DNA of 64,000 bases from Neorhizobium sp. SOG26 (GCF_003491345.1 NZ_CP025512.1:3187001-3251000); one strand, 5' to 3'; positions 1 to 8,946 are shown, counted from the first letter of the stretch. Translations and numbers: made by a program. The notes: generated by a model not told the origin, from the letters alone.

Positions 1-1
1 G

Positions 2-391
2 GAGCTACTTGGCGCTCGCCTCATCGAGGACATGCACCCTTTGACGGCGCAGGTTCAGCGCGCCAGCGACACCGCCAAGTTTGTCGCGGTCCGGCTCGGC
101 CGGGTCGAGAACATGCCGATGGCCGATGACGAAAAGACCTTCGCCGATTTGCATGCGCGCATCGACAGGACCGTCGAGTTCCTGAAAAGTGTCGACCGCG
201 CCAGCATGGATAACCGCGAAGATGCTGAAGTGGTGCTCACCACCCGTACCGGTTCCACCACCTTCACCGGCACCAGTTACGTGTTGAACTTCGCGCTGCC
301 GAACTTCTTCTTCCACGTCACGACAGCCTACGACCTGCTGCGCCACAAGGGGGTGCCGATCGGCAAGATGGACTATCTCGGCCGCGCGTAA
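2..391 (+). CDS. DUF1993-like protein, 5' end missing
   Basis: The frame is open from base 2 to the stop, so the start lies outside the window; the ATG at 32 is probably internal. The visible 129 residues contain the run FALPNFFFHVTTAYDLLR followed by GVPIGKMDYLG near the C terminus, which I recognise as typical of DUF1993 proteins. These are small helical proteins thought to belong to the DinB-like four-helix fold, with no established biochemical role. It is followed by a two-component system in the same direction after 68 bases. The family call is from memory of its conserved tail; the function is unknown. Confidence 0.75.
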   Translation, partial: ELLGARLIEDMHPLTAQVQRASDTAKFVAVRLGRVENMPMADDEKTFADLHARIDRTVEFLKSVDRASMDNREDAEVVLTTRTGSTTFTGTSYVLNFALPNFFFHVTTAYDLLRHKGVPIGKMDYLGRA

Positions 392-459
392 CCATCTGTC
401 CGCCCTGGCCGTGACATCCCCGCTTCATCCGGTATAATTGCTGGGAAACGGGGTATTTC

Positions 460-1137
460 GTGCGCATTCTTCTGGTCGAGGATAATCAGGCTCTGGCCGA
501 AGGGCTGACGGCAATCCTGCGCGGCAGCGGTTATGCTGTCGATGCGGTTGCCGATGGCGCATCGGCGGAGGCGGTGGTGGCCGCCGAGGCTTATGACCTC
601 GTCATCCTTGATCTCAACCTTCCGGAAATGGACGGTTTGGACGTGCTGCGCATGATGCGCGCCCGCCAGAACAAGGCGGCCGTGATGATCCTGACCGCGC
701 GCGGCACCCCGGAGGAGCGGGTGAGGGGGCTCGATCTCGGCGCCGACGACTACATGATCAAGCCCTTCGATATTTCCGAGTTCGAGGCGCGGATCCGCGT
801 GCTGCTGCGCCGCCAGGCTGGCTTGCGAAGTTCGATCGTCAATTACGGCGGCGTCACCTTCGACCTCACCTCGCGCAGCTTTTCGAGCAATGGCGTGCCG
901 CTCGATATTCCCGCCCGCGAAGTCGCCCTGCTCGAACTGCTGTTTCTGCGCGCCGGCAAGGTCGTCTCCAAGGATGCGATCGTCGGCTCGCTCACCGGTT
1001 TTGACGAAGACCTTTCGGCCAATGCGATCGAGCAATATGTGAGCCGGCTTCGGCGTCGCCTCGCACCCCACGGGCTGACGGTGAAGACTGCCCGCGGCAT
1101 CGGATATTACCTCGAAATGCTCGCGCCCGCCTCATGA
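460..1137 (+). CDS. OmpR/PhoB-type response regulator
   Basis: This 225-residue protein has a receiver domain (about 1-115) with the acidic pair near residues 7-8, the phospho-acceptor Asp51 in VILDLNLPEMDG, and the conserved Lys in MIKPF. A winged-helix DNA-binding domain follows (about 125-220), ending in the TARGIGYYLE motif typical of the OmpR class. The start is a GTG at 460; no upstream ATG fits the receiver domain. Its stop overlaps the ATG of the downstream histidine kinase by four bases (ATGA), so the two are cotranslated partners. The kinase resembles TctE, which makes a TctD-like role in carboxylate sensing possible but unproven. Confidence 0.93.
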   Translation: MRILLVEDNQALAEGLTAILRGSGYAVDAVADGASAEAVVAAEAYDLVILDLNLPEMDGLDVLRMMRARQNKAAVMILTARGTPEERVRGLDLGADDYMIKPFDISEFEARIRVLLRRQAGLRSSIVNYGGVTFDLTSRSFSSNGVPLDIPAREVALLELLFLRAGKVVSKDAIVGSLTGFDEDLSANAIEQYVSRLRRRLAPHGLTVKTARGIGYYLEMLAPAS

Positions 1138-2525
1138 TGGCGCCGCCGCGGTCCCCAACCTATTCCCTGCGCCGCTGGCTGCTGGCCTGGCTGTTGCTCG
1201 CCACCGCCTTCATCGGCACCATCGCCATGATCGACACCTGGGATGAGGCGGTCGATACAGCCAACGAAGTCTCCGATCGTGTTCTTGCCGGGTCGGCGCT
1301 GGCAATCGCCGAACGTGTCGTTGTTGCCGAAGACGGCTCGCTGCAGGTCGACATCCCTTATGTCGCGCTGGAGATGCTGACATCGGCGGCGCAGGATCGG
1401 GTTTTTTATCGCGTGGATGGGCCGCCCGGCCACTTCATCACCGGCTATGGCGACCTGCCGTCGATTCCACGTCGTGAAGGGCAAGCGGCGGCTTACGAGG
1501 ATGCGCATTACCGCGGCGAGCCGATCCGCATTGCGGCGCTCGCCCGCTCCGCCTCTACCGGTATCAATTCCGTGCCCTTCATTGTCACCGTGGCCGAGAC
1601 CACCATCGCCCGCCAGCAGCTGACCCAGACCATCCTCATCCGCTCGGCGCTGCGCCTGCTGTTCATGATATTTGGTGCTGCGGCCATCGTCTGGGTGGCC
1701 GTCACGCTTTCCTTGCGGCCGCTCTACCGCTTCAGCGAGGCGATTGCGGAACGCAGCCCGGACGACCTTCACCCAATTGATGAACGTGTACCGAACGAGG
1801 TCCAGGGCCTGGTCGATACCGTGAACTCGTTCATGGTGCGGCTTGAAAACGCGCTCGACGCTCTGCGCCACTTCACCGGCAATGCCAGCCACCAGTTGCG
1901 CACCCCGCTGACGATCATCCGCACGCAGCTGGCGCTCGCCGCCCGCGCCCCGACTGTGGAGGACGCAAAGGATGCCGCGCGCAAGGCCGACGAGGCCGTT
2001 GCCGATGCCGAACGTATCCTCGCGCAACTGCTGCTGATGGCAAAGATCGATGCGGCAAAGCGCTCGACCGCAATGCAGGCGATCGATCTGACGACGCTCG
2101 CTCGCCAAGCGACCGCCGATCATATTCCGGCCGCGGCTGACGCCGGGATCGATCTGGGTTTTGAAGGCGAGGGCGAGGTATCTGTTCTAGCCGAACCGCT
2201 GCTGATCGGCGAACTCATCAAGAACCTGATCGGCAACGCGCTGCTTTATGCCGGCAGCGGCGCGGAAGTGACGGTGCGGGTGCGAGGGGAAAATCAGGCA
2301 GCTGTGCTGGAAGTCGAAGACGATGGTCCCGGCATTCCTCCTGCCAAGCGCGATGCGGTGCTCGAACGGTTCGACCGCGGCGGCCGAACGGATCATGCCG
2401 GCACAGGCCTTGGCCTGCCGATCGCGGAAGACATTGCCCGGCTGCACAACGCCAGGCTTTCCCTGTCCGACGGCCACGCGGGCAGGGGCTTGAAGGTGGA
2501 GCTCCGGTTTCCGGAGCGCCCCTGA
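1134..2525 (+). CDS. Sensor histidine kinase, TctE-like
   Basis: The 463-residue kinase has an N-terminal membrane helix (about 15-32), a periplasmic region of about 140 residues, a second helix (about 172-193), a short HAMP-like linker, a HisKA domain with phospho-acceptor His253 in ASHQLRTPL, and an ATPase domain with the N box (LIGNAL), DDGPGIP and GTGLGLPI motifs. The architecture fits the TctE/2CSK_N group, which senses organic acids such as citrate, but no target transporter is adjacent. It overlaps the response regulator by four bases. Its TGA abuts the stop of the convergent nagA with no gap. Confidence 0.92.
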   Translation: MMAPPRSPTYSLRRWLLAWLLLATAFIGTIAMIDTWDEAVDTANEVSDRVLAGSALAIAERVVVAEDGSLQVDIPYVALEMLTSAAQDRVFYRVDGPPGHFITGYGDLPSIPRREGQAAAYEDAHYRGEPIRIAALARSASTGINSVPFIVTVAETTIARQQLTQTILIRSALRLLFMIFGAAAIVWVAVTLSLRPLYRFSEAIAERSPDDLHPIDERVPNEVQGLVDTVNSFMVRLENALDALRHFTGNASHQLRTPLTIIRTQLALAARAPTVEDAKDAARKADEAVADAERILAQLLLMAKIDAAKRSTAMQAIDLTTLARQATADHIPAAADAGIDLGFEGEGEVSVLAEPLLIGELIKNLIGNALLYAGSGAEVTVRVRGENQAAVLEVEDDGPGIPPAKRDAVLERFDRGGRTDHAGTGLGLPIAEDIARLHNARLSLSDGHAGRGLKVELRFPERP

Positions 2526-3698
2526 TTATTCCTGATGCACCTTCTGGCCGTCGATCCAGGTGCTCTTCATCTGCAGGCCGTCGGTCAGCAGCACGAAATC
2601 CGCGTCGAGCCCCGGCCGCAGCGCGCCCTTGCGCTCTGAAAGCCAGGCCGCTTCCGCCGGATAGGTGGAGGCCATGCGCAGTGCCTCCTCGACCGGCAGG
2701 CCGAGTTCGCGATGCACGAGCCGGATCGACGAGATCATGTCGATATCGGCGCCCGCCAATGTGCCGTCGGCCAGCGTCAGACGGCCGTTCTGCCGCAGGA
2801 TTTCGCGTCCGTTCAGCGTAAAGCTCGTCATGTCGGTGCCGATCGGCGACATCGCGTCGGTGACGATGAAGATCTTGCCCGGCCCCCGTTTTGCGCGAAG
2901 CGCAATACCCATCGCGGCGGGATGCACATGCACGCCGTCGCAGATCATGCCGGCGTAAAGCGAACCGGTATCAAGCGCCGTGCCGACCATTCCAGGTTCG
3001 CGGTGCGCGAGCGGGCTCTGGGCGTTGAACAGGTGGGTTACGGTGCGGATGCCGGCCTTAGCGTACTGCTTCGCCGTCTCGTAACCTGCCTCGGTATGAC
3101 CAAGGCTCACCATGAAGCCGGCGTCTGCCAGCCGCCGCACCTGGTCAACCGTGACGTTTTCCGGTGCGATTGTGATCATCATCGCGCCAAAGGCTCCCTT
3201 GCAGGAGAGCATCAGCTCGATGTCCTTCTCTTCCATCGGCCGGATCAGCTTTGGATCATGCGCGCCCTTGCGAGCGATCGAAAGATGAGGTCCTTCGAGG
3301 TGAAGCCCGAGGAAACCAGGAACGCGCTGCGCACTCGCCTGCTTGCCCGCTTCCACCGCAGCGCGGGTGGTCTCGTAGGTATCGGTGATGAGCGTCGGCA
3401 GAAGGCTCGTCGTGCCGAACTTGGCATGTGCCGAGCACATCTGCCGCAGGCCCTCGACGCTCTGGTCCTCGTTGAGCAGAACGCCACCACCGCCATTCAC
3501 CTGCAGGTCGATGAAGCCGGGCACGACCATGCCGCCACCTGCATCGACCGTCTTGATGTCAGGCTCAAGCTCGGCGACCGGCTGGATCGCCTTGATCTTT
3601 CCGTCTTCGATCAGGAGCGCGGAATCGTCGTGCCAGAAGGTCCCGTCGAAGATGCGGGCTCCGACAATCGCCGTTCTGCTGGTGCTTGGCTCGTTCAT
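2526..3698 (-). CDS. nagA: N-acetylglucosamine-6-phosphate deacetylase
   Basis: NagA removes acetate from GlcNAc-6-phosphate in the cytoplasm, giving glucosamine-6-phosphate. The 390-residue protein has the amidohydrolase pattern: GFIDLQVNG at 61-69, metal ligand Glu135 in HLEGPHL, His201 in LGHTEAGY, His222 in THLFNA, and catalytic Asp281 in VTDAMSP. Length is normal for the family. The ATG overlaps the stop of the upstream SIS-domain gene by four bases (ATGA), making it the last gene of the leftward kinase-regulator-SIS-nagA operon. Its product feeds the SIS deaminase, and its substrate is what MurQ makes in the divergent operon. Confidence 0.95.
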   Translation of the reverse strand: MNEPSTSRTAIVGARIFDGTFWHDDSALLIEDGKIKAIQPVAELEPDIKTVDAGGGMVVPGFIDLQVNGGGGVLLNEDQSVEGLRQMCSAHAKFGTTSLLPTLITDTYETTRAAVEAGKQASAQRVPGFLGLHLEGPHLSIARKGAHDPKLIRPMEEKDIELMLSCKGAFGAMMITIAPENVTVDQVRRLADAGFMVSLGHTEAGYETAKQYAKAGIRTVTHLFNAQSPLAHREPGMVGTALDTGSLYAGMICDGVHVHPAAMGIALRAKRGPGKIFIVTDAMSPIGTDMTSFTLNGREILRQNGRLTLADGTLAGADIDMISSIRLVHRELGLPVEEALRMASTYPAEAAWLSERKGALRPGLDADFVLLTDGLQMKSTWIDGQKVHQE

Positions 3699-4726
3699 AA
3701 CGTTTCCGTCACTTTCTTCAGCGCAACCGGTGCGTCCGGATTGAAGCCCTTGGCGCGCGACCAGGCTTCCACGAAGCCGTAGAATGGCAGGATCAACGCA
3801 AGTGCATCGGTGATCGGGTGGCCGGTTTCGATGAACGGCAGCTTGTGCGCCGTCTTCGCCCCGTTCGAAGTGATGAAGGCCAGCGCCCCCTTGGCCGCGA
3901 GCCTATCGGCAACCTCGAGTGCCGAACCTTCCGCAGCGTCGCGCGCCGCAAAGGTCACGACGGGGAAACGCTTTTCCACCAGCGCCACCGGACCATGCAG
4001 CACTTCCGCCGCGGAATAAGCTTCCGCATGCATGTTGGAGGTTTCCTTGAACTTCAGTGCCGCTTCGCTGGCGATGGCAAGGGCGGGGCCGCGACCGAGC
4101 ATGTAGAGCGATTCTGCTTCGCCAAGCTCCTGCGCAAGTGCGCTCCAGTCGAGTTTCACGGCCTTCTCGAAGTGACCCGGCAGCGCACGCACGGCCGCCT
4201 TCAGCGCCTCGTCATTCACCCATTCCGAAAGCAGCGCGAGGCCAGCGACGATGGAGTTGACGAAGGACTTTGTCGCAGCGACGGCAAGTTCCGGCCCGGC
4301 ATTGATGTCGACGGCATGGCTCGATGCACTGGCGATCGGGGAAGGCAGCGTGTTCGTGAGCGCAACGGTCAAGGCGCCTGATTTGGTAGCAGCTTCGGCC
4401 ATGGCAACGATGTCCGGGCTCTTGCCCGACTGCGAAATGGCAATCGCCGCACCGCCATCGAGCTTCAATGTCTTGCCATAGATCGAAGCGAGCGACGGCC
4501 CGAGCGAGGCAACCGGACGGCCGGCCGTCAGCTCGACCGCGTATTTGATGAAGGTGGCGGCATGGTCCGACGATCCGCGCGCAATGGTGATCAGGAAGGC
4601 TGGATCCTTCTCCCGCAGTGCCAGACCGGCGGCAGCAAGCTGAGCGGCCGAACCATCCAGCAGTCGCGCTGCCGCTTCCGGTATCTCGTTGATCTCCTTG
4701 CGCATATTCGTCATGTTGGTCTGCAT
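3695..4726 (-). CDS. SIS-domain glucosamine-6-phosphate deaminase/isomerase
   Basis: Two SIS (sugar isomerase) domains fill the 343 residues; the N-terminal glutaminase domain of GlmS is absent. ITIARGSSDHA and AISQSGKSPD mark the sugar-phosphate binding loops of the first domain. Such stand-alone SIS proteins next to nagA usually act as NagB-II or AgaS, converting glucosamine-6-phosphate to fructose-6-phosphate and ammonia. I chose the ATG at 4726 rather than an upstream ATG at 4786, because AAGGAT lies eight bases before it and the longer version would run into the regulator gene. The specificity is inferred from the neighbours. Confidence 0.88.
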   Translation of the reverse strand: MQTNMTNMRKEINEIPEAAARLLDGSAAQLAAAGLALREKDPAFLITIARGSSDHAATFIKYAVELTAGRPVASLGPSLASIYGKTLKLDGGAAIAISQSGKSPDIVAMAEAATKSGALTVALTNTLPSPIASASSHAVDINAGPELAVAATKSFVNSIVAGLALLSEWVNDEALKAAVRALPGHFEKAVKLDWSALAQELGEAESLYMLGRGPALAIASEAALKFKETSNMHAEAYSAAEVLHGPVALVEKRFPVVTFAARDAAEGSALEVADRLAAKGALAFITSNGAKTAHKLPFIETGHPITDALALILPFYGFVEAWSRAKGFNPDAPVALKKVTETL

Positions 4727-4742
4727 TGCATCATCCTTGTCG

Positions 4743-5507
4743 TCATTTGGAGCCAAGCGAAAGCTCGGCCACGAAATCATAAGCATCGCCGCGGTAAAGC
4801 GAGCGGGTGAGTTCCACCACGCGGCCGGATGCGAGGTAGGAGACCCGCTCGATCGACAGTCCGGCCGCCCCGACCGGAACCGCCAGCAGCCCGGTTTCCG
4901 GGTTCTTCATGTTGCAAGCGGAGATTCGCTGGATGGCCCGCACCGGCCGGGCGTTCTTCTTCTCAAGCTCGGCATAAAGGGAACCTGTGACAGACATTGG
5001 ATCCGGCAAGAACTCGGCGGAAATACTGGCGTGTTCGATGGCAAGCGGCAGGTCGTTTCCCATGCGCAAGCGCCCGAGTCGCGCCACCCTGGTTCCGGGC
5101 GCCAGCCCCAGCATCATCATTTCCTCGGGTGAGGGGTGAAACAGCCCCCGCTCCAGCCATTCGGAACGCGTCACCAGGCCGCGCCGCGCCATGTCTTCCG
5201 TGAAGGAGGTCAGGCTCGTCAGCGGCTGTTCCACCCGTGGCATCGGCTTCACGACAAAGGTGCCGGAGCCATGTTTTCGGGTCAGAAGCCCATCACGGAC
5301 CAGATCATCCACCGCCTTGCGCACGGTGACGCGGCTCACATTGGCGTAGTCCGCGAGATCGCGTTCGGGCGGCAAGGCATGTCCGTGCTCCAGCCGGCCG
5401 GACCGGATCGCCTCTTCGAGGCTTCGGCGCAGCTTCACATAAAGCGGCCCGGTCCCCGCAGATTGCAGGCTCTGAAGCGGCAGCAATGCGGCGAGCGTCT
5501 CGTTCAT
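4743..5507 (-). CDS. GntR/HutC-family transcriptional regulator
   Basis: The 254-residue protein has an N-terminal GntR winged helix (about 20-85; LPPERDLADYANVSRVTVRK is the recognition region) and a C-terminal UTRA effector domain, the HutC subfamily that includes NagR/DasR. Those members sense phosphorylated amino sugars. The ATG at 5507 overlaps the kinase stop by four bases; a longer frame reaching 5684 lies inside the kinase gene and is not credible. As the only regulator in the cluster it is the likely repressor of both divergent operons, possibly through the TTGGTATT-containing repeats at 6411 and 6555. The effector is inferred. Confidence 0.9.
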   Translation of the reverse strand: MNETLAALLPLQSLQSAGTGPLYVKLRRSLEEAIRSGRLEHGHALPPERDLADYANVSRVTVRKAVDDLVRDGLLTRKHGSGTFVVKPMPRVEQPLTSLTSFTEDMARRGLVTRSEWLERGLFHPSPEEMMMLGLAPGTRVARLGRLRMGNDLPLAIEHASISAEFLPDPMSVTGSLYAELEKKNARPVRAIQRISACNMKNPETGLLAVPVGAAGLSIERVSYLASGRVVELTRSLYRGDAYDFVAELSLGSK

Positions 5508-6391
5508 GCCGTGAGCGTCTCTTTGCGTCCAAAGGTCTGGATGGCGAGCGTCACCGCGCCGGTCAGCGCATCGGCGAGTGGAGCGGAAATTCGGCCACGA
5601 TGACGTTCGGCAAGATAGGGCGGGTATAGCGGCCCGAGACCACCAAGCAGGCAGAGCCGGCCGGTGTTCCGCGTCAGCCGGCAAACGGCATCGAGCGCTT
5701 CATCAATGCAGGCGGCACCCTGGCGCAGGATGCGCAGCGCCGTTTCGTCGCCACGTGCCGCATGTTCGAACACTTTCGGTGTAAACCGCCCGAAATCGCC
5801 GGGCCTCGCCAGCCGGGCAAAATCCACCACGGTTTCCGGGTTGTTGCCGAACTCGGCAAGGATCGCTCGTGTGAGGTCCGTCGGCGGGCGGATCGCGTCA
5901 TGCGCGAGCAGGCTTTCCTGCAGTGCCATCTGCCCCAGCCGCGCGCCGGAGCCGAGATCGCTGACCTGGAAACCCCAGCCGGCAATCGAATGCAGCTTGC
6001 TCTGATGGCGCGCGATGTAAACCGTTCCAGTACCGACGATGCCGATCGCGCCGTCCTCGTCGCCGATTGCGCCCTGGAGCGCGATCACGCCGTCGGACAC
6101 GATGTCAGACTGCCGGAAAGGAAGACGGGCCGAAACGTAGCTTACTGCATCGCCGACATTGTTGCCGGCAAGGCCAAGGACGGAGGAGGTTGAAGCGAGG
6201 TCCGGTACCAGCCCGGCTTCCTCGAAGGCGCGGCGCGACGCTTCCTCGATATGCCGCAGCGCCGTGTCAGGGTCGGTCAGGATATTGGAGGCACCGCTTT
6301 TGCCCCGACCGATGATCCGGCCAGTCTCGTCTGCCAGCGCTGCCCGGCAACTGGTGCCGCCGCCGTCAATGCCCAGGAAATAGCGCGTCAT
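5504..6391 (-). CDS. BadF/BadG-family amino-sugar kinase
   Basis: The 295-residue protein starts with the ASKHA phosphate-1 motif (GIDGGGTSC, residues 7-15), has IGIVGTGTVY as the phosphate-2 region and LCLLGGLGPL near the C terminus. This is the BcrAD/BadFG ATPase family that contains eukaryotic GlcNAc kinase and clostridial MurK, which phosphorylates both MurNAc and GlcNAc. With murQ and nagA nearby it is probably the kinase that makes the 6-phosphates after ABC uptake. The ATG at 6391 follows GGAGGTCTTC; an upstream start at 6448 would add a run of hydrophobic residues before the motif and lacks support. Confidence 0.87.
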   Translation of the reverse strand: MTRYFLGIDGGGTSCRAALADETGRIIGRGKSGASNILTDPDTALRHIEEASRRAFEEAGLVPDLASTSSVLGLAGNNVGDAVSYVSARLPFRQSDIVSDGVIALQGAIGDEDGAIGIVGTGTVYIARHQSKLHSIAGWGFQVSDLGSGARLGQMALQESLLAHDAIRPPTDLTRAILAEFGNNPETVVDFARLARPGDFGRFTPKVFEHAARGDETALRILRQGAACIDEALDAVCRLTRNTGRLCLLGGLGPLYPPYLAERHRGRISAPLADALTGAVTLAIQTFGRKETLTA

Positions 6392-6410
6392 GAAGACCTC
6401 CGACACAAAC

Positions 6411-6430
6411 AATACCAAAACAACACCAAT
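6411..6430 (-). promoter_or_regulatory. Operator-like 20-bp repeat, copy 1
   Basis: Read on the minus strand this is ATTGGTGTTGTTTTGGTATT. It matches the element at 6555-6574 at 16 of 20 positions and contains the exact octamer TTGGTATT. It lies 20 bases upstream of the kinase start, a position suited to repression of the leftward operon. Binding by the cluster's GntR regulator is inferred. Confidence 0.5.
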
Positions 6431-6554
6431 AGCCAAGCCCGTTTTCATTTGCCGCAGAGACGCGATGCTAACAGATTGAGCGAGCTGAAAAATTATTGCG
6501 TCTGGGCGCGCGCGTTTGCTTTCTGTTCATCGCGGTTAACTTTCCCTCTGGACA

Positions 6555-6574
6555 ATTGGTATTTTTTTGGCATC
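6555..6574 (+). promoter_or_regulatory. Operator-like 20-bp repeat, copy 2
   Basis: The plus strand reads ATTGGTATTTTTTTGGCATC, a 16/20 match to the inverted copy at 6411-6430, with the two TTGG cores at the same spacing in each. It ends 23 bases before the murQ ATG and would overlap any promoter here; TTGGTA with TATAGA at 6578 is a possible but weak -35/-10 pair, since it would leave an extremely short leader. Confidence 0.5.
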
Positions 6575-6597
6575 AATTATAGAGAGGGAGAAATCGG

Positions 6598-7512
6598 ATG
6601 AGCGAAAAAGCCACCGAAGCAAGACATGGGAAAGCGGAGGGGCTGGATCGCCTGCCTCCGATGGAAATCCTTGCGCTCCTCGCCAAGGGCCAACAGGCGG
6701 CGTCGCACGCTGTCGATGCGGCCATTCCAGAGATTTCGAAAGCAGCAGATCTCGTCGCGACCTCGTTGAGAGCGGGCAGGAAACTCATTTATGCCGGTGC
6801 CGGCAGTGCAGGCCTTATGGCCGCCGCGGATGCCATGGAACTACCGGGTACCTATGGCATCTCGCCTGAGCGCATCACCATACTGCTTGCCGGTGGCTTG
6901 CCGCAAATCGCTGATATCCCGGGCGGTCCGGAAGACGATGCCGAACTTGGGGAACGCGATGCCGCGGTAATCGAAGCCGGTGACTGTGTGCTCTGCGTTT
7001 CCGCCAGCGGCACCACGCCTTACACCTTGGCCGTTGCCGAAACCGCCCGTCGCCATGGTGCAAGCGTCGTCGCCATTGCCAACAATCCCGGCGCGCCACT
7101 GTTTCGCGATGCCGATGCCGCGATCCTGCTCGCAACGCCTCCGGAAGTCATTGCCGGTTCCACCCGCATGGGCGCCGGCACGGCGCAGAAGATCGCTTTC
7201 AACATGCTGTCGACGCTCGCGGCCATCAAGCTTGGCCACGTGCATGACGGCCACATGGTCAATCTGCGTGCCGATAATGAAAAGCTGCGTATCCGCGCTG
7301 CTCGCATGGTCGCCGACATCGTTGCGGTTCCATCCGATGAAGCGCGGATCTGGGTCGATGCCGCTGACGGCTCGGTGAAAGTTGCCGTGCTGCTCGCCGC
7401 TGGCGTCGAGCATGCGGAGGAGGCGCGGGCGATGCTTGCCGAGAATGGCGGATTGCTTCGGACCGCGCTTGAAGAAATACAGCTGAAAAAGAGTTCCATG
7501 AAGCGCGCCTGA
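6598..7512 (+). CDS. murQ: N-acetylmuramic acid 6-phosphate etherase
   Basis: MurQ cleaves the D-lactyl ether of MurNAc-6-phosphate to give GlcNAc-6-phosphate and D-lactate. The 304-residue protein has the SIS fold with GAGSAGL (68-74) and the run GSTRMGAGTAQK. By alignment to my recollection of E. coli MurQ, both catalytic glutamates are kept: Glu81 (E. coli Glu83) and Glu112 (E. coli Glu114). The N-terminal TEARH...LDRL pattern also fits. Some motifs differ (ELPGTYG instead of ECPPTYG), so it is a divergent member. GAGAGGGAG precedes the ATG. It leads the rightward operon. Confidence 0.9.
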   Translation: MSEKATEARHGKAEGLDRLPPMEILALLAKGQQAASHAVDAAIPEISKAADLVATSLRAGRKLIYAGAGSAGLMAAADAMELPGTYGISPERITILLAGGLPQIADIPGGPEDDAELGERDAAVIEAGDCVLCVSASGTTPYTLAVAETARRHGASVVAIANNPGAPLFRDADAAILLATPPEVIAGSTRMGAGTAQKIAFNMLSTLAAIKLGHVHDGHMVNLRADNEKLRIRAARMVADIVAVPSDEARIWVDAADGSVKVAVLLAAGVEHAEEARAMLAENGGLLRTALEEIQLKKSSMKRA

Positions 7513-7535
7513 AGGCGCAGAAGAGGGAGAACATC

Positions 7536-8786
7536 ATGACTCGCATTTTGAAGGGTGTGCTTTTTGCCACGACGGTGCTGGCGCCGGGCATGGTTTTTGC
7601 ACAGACCAACCTGACGATCGAAAGCTGGCGCAACGACGACCTGTCCATCTGGCAGGAAAAGATCATCCCGGCGTTTGAAGCAAAGAACCCCGACATCAAG
7701 GTCACCTTCGCGCCGATGGCGCCGACCGAATACAACTCGGCCGTCAACGCCAAGCTCGAGGCGGGCACCGCCGGCGACCTCATCACCTGCCGTCCGTTCG
7801 ATCTGTCTCTTGGCATGTTCCAGAAGGGCCAACTCGCAGCGCTGAACGACCTGCCGGGCATGTCGAATTTCTCCGACACGGCAAAGTCCGCCTGGACCAC
7901 CGACGACGGCAAAACCACCTTCTGCGTGCCGATGGCGTCCGTCATCCACGGCTTCATCTACAACAAGAAGGCTTTCGAGGAAGTCGGCGTCGAAGTGCCG
8001 AAGACCGAAGACGAGTTCTTCGCGGTTCTCGAAAAATTCAAGACGGACGGCAACTACATCCCGCTCGCCATGGGCACCAAGGACCAGTGGGAAGCCGCCA
8101 CCATGGGCTACTACAACATTGGTCCGAACTACTGGAAGGGTGAGGAAGGCCGCAAGGCGCTGATCGCCGGCGAACAGAAGCTCACCGATCCGCAGTGGGT
8201 CGAGCCTTATGCAACGCTTGCCAAGTGGAAGCCCTACCTCGGTGATGGTTTCGAAGCCCAGACCTATCCGGACAGCCAGAATCTCTTCACGCTTGGCCGC
8301 GCCGCCATCTATCCGGCGGGCTCGTGGGAAATCGCACCGTTCCGTGCCCAGGCTGATTTCGAGATGGGCGCCTTCCCGCCGCCGGTAAAGAACGCTGGCG
8401 ACACCTGCTACATCTCCGACCACAACGACATCGGCATCGGCTTGAACGCCAAGGGCAAGAACCCGGAAGCCGCCAAGAAATTCCTTGAATGGGTTGCTTC
8501 GGCGGAATTTGCCGAACTTTACGCCAATGCACTGCCGGGCTTCTTCAGCCTCAACTCCACGGCGGTGAAGATGGACGATGCACTGGCGCAGGAGTTCGTT
8601 TCCTGGCGTGAAAACTGCAAGCCGACCATCCGCCCGAGCGCAGCCATCGTCGGCCGCGGCCAGCCGAACCTCGATTTGGAAATGTGGCGCGTCTCGGCCA
8701 ATGTCATCAACGGCACGCAGACCCCGGAAGAAGCTGGCGCCGAGACCCAGAAGGGCCTCGACAGCTGGTACAAGCCGGCGAAGTAA
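7536..8786 (+). CDS. ABC sugar transporter, periplasmic binding protein
   Basis: A 416-residue family 1 solute-binding protein. A signal peptide of about 22 residues ends at VFA before QTNLTIESW; there is no lipobox Cys, so it is a free periplasmic protein. It sits 23 bases after murQ and ahead of two permeases, and is followed by a RIME-like repeat that may stabilise its message relative to the permeases. The ligand cannot be read from sequence. The surrounding kinase/MurQ/NagA set points to MurNAc, GlcNAc or a GlcNAc-containing disaccharide. Confidence 0.92.
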   Translation: MTRILKGVLFATTVLAPGMVFAQTNLTIESWRNDDLSIWQEKIIPAFEAKNPDIKVTFAPMAPTEYNSAVNAKLEAGTAGDLITCRPFDLSLGMFQKGQLAALNDLPGMSNFSDTAKSAWTTDDGKTTFCVPMASVIHGFIYNKKAFEEVGVEVPKTEDEFFAVLEKFKTDGNYIPLAMGTKDQWEAATMGYYNIGPNYWKGEEGRKALIAGEQKLTDPQWVEPYATLAKWKPYLGDGFEAQTYPDSQNLFTLGRAAIYPAGSWEIAPFRAQADFEMGAFPPPVKNAGDTCYISDHNDIGIGLNAKGKNPEAAKKFLEWVASAEFAELYANALPGFFSLNSTAVKMDDALAQEFVSWRENCKPTIRPSAAIVGRGQPNLDLEMWRVSANVINGTQTPEEAGAETQKGLDSWYKPAK

Positions 8787-8803
8787 CGTCGTTATCCATG
8801 ATT

Positions 8804-8946
8804 GTCCCTCACCCTGACCCTCTCCCGCATGCAGGGAGAGGGGAATTGGGCAGCGAACTCTGATCTCCGAGAATAGGTGGAGAGGGCGCGGCATATTGTT
8901 TCTCCCCGGTTGACGGGGAGAAGGTGGCGGCAGCCGGATGAGGGGT
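8804..8946 (+). repeat. RIME-like palindromic intergenic repeat
   Basis: This segment between the binding-protein and permease genes holds two strong palindromes: CCCTCTCCC (8818-8826) with GGGAGAGGG (8834-8842), and TTCTCCCC (8900-8907) with GGGGAGAA (8915-8922). It is bounded by CCCTCACCCTG and by GGCAGCCGGATGAGGGG. These blocks are hallmarks of rhizobial intergenic mosaic elements as I know them. Strand is nominal. It interrupts an otherwise tightly packed operon. Confidence 0.8.
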
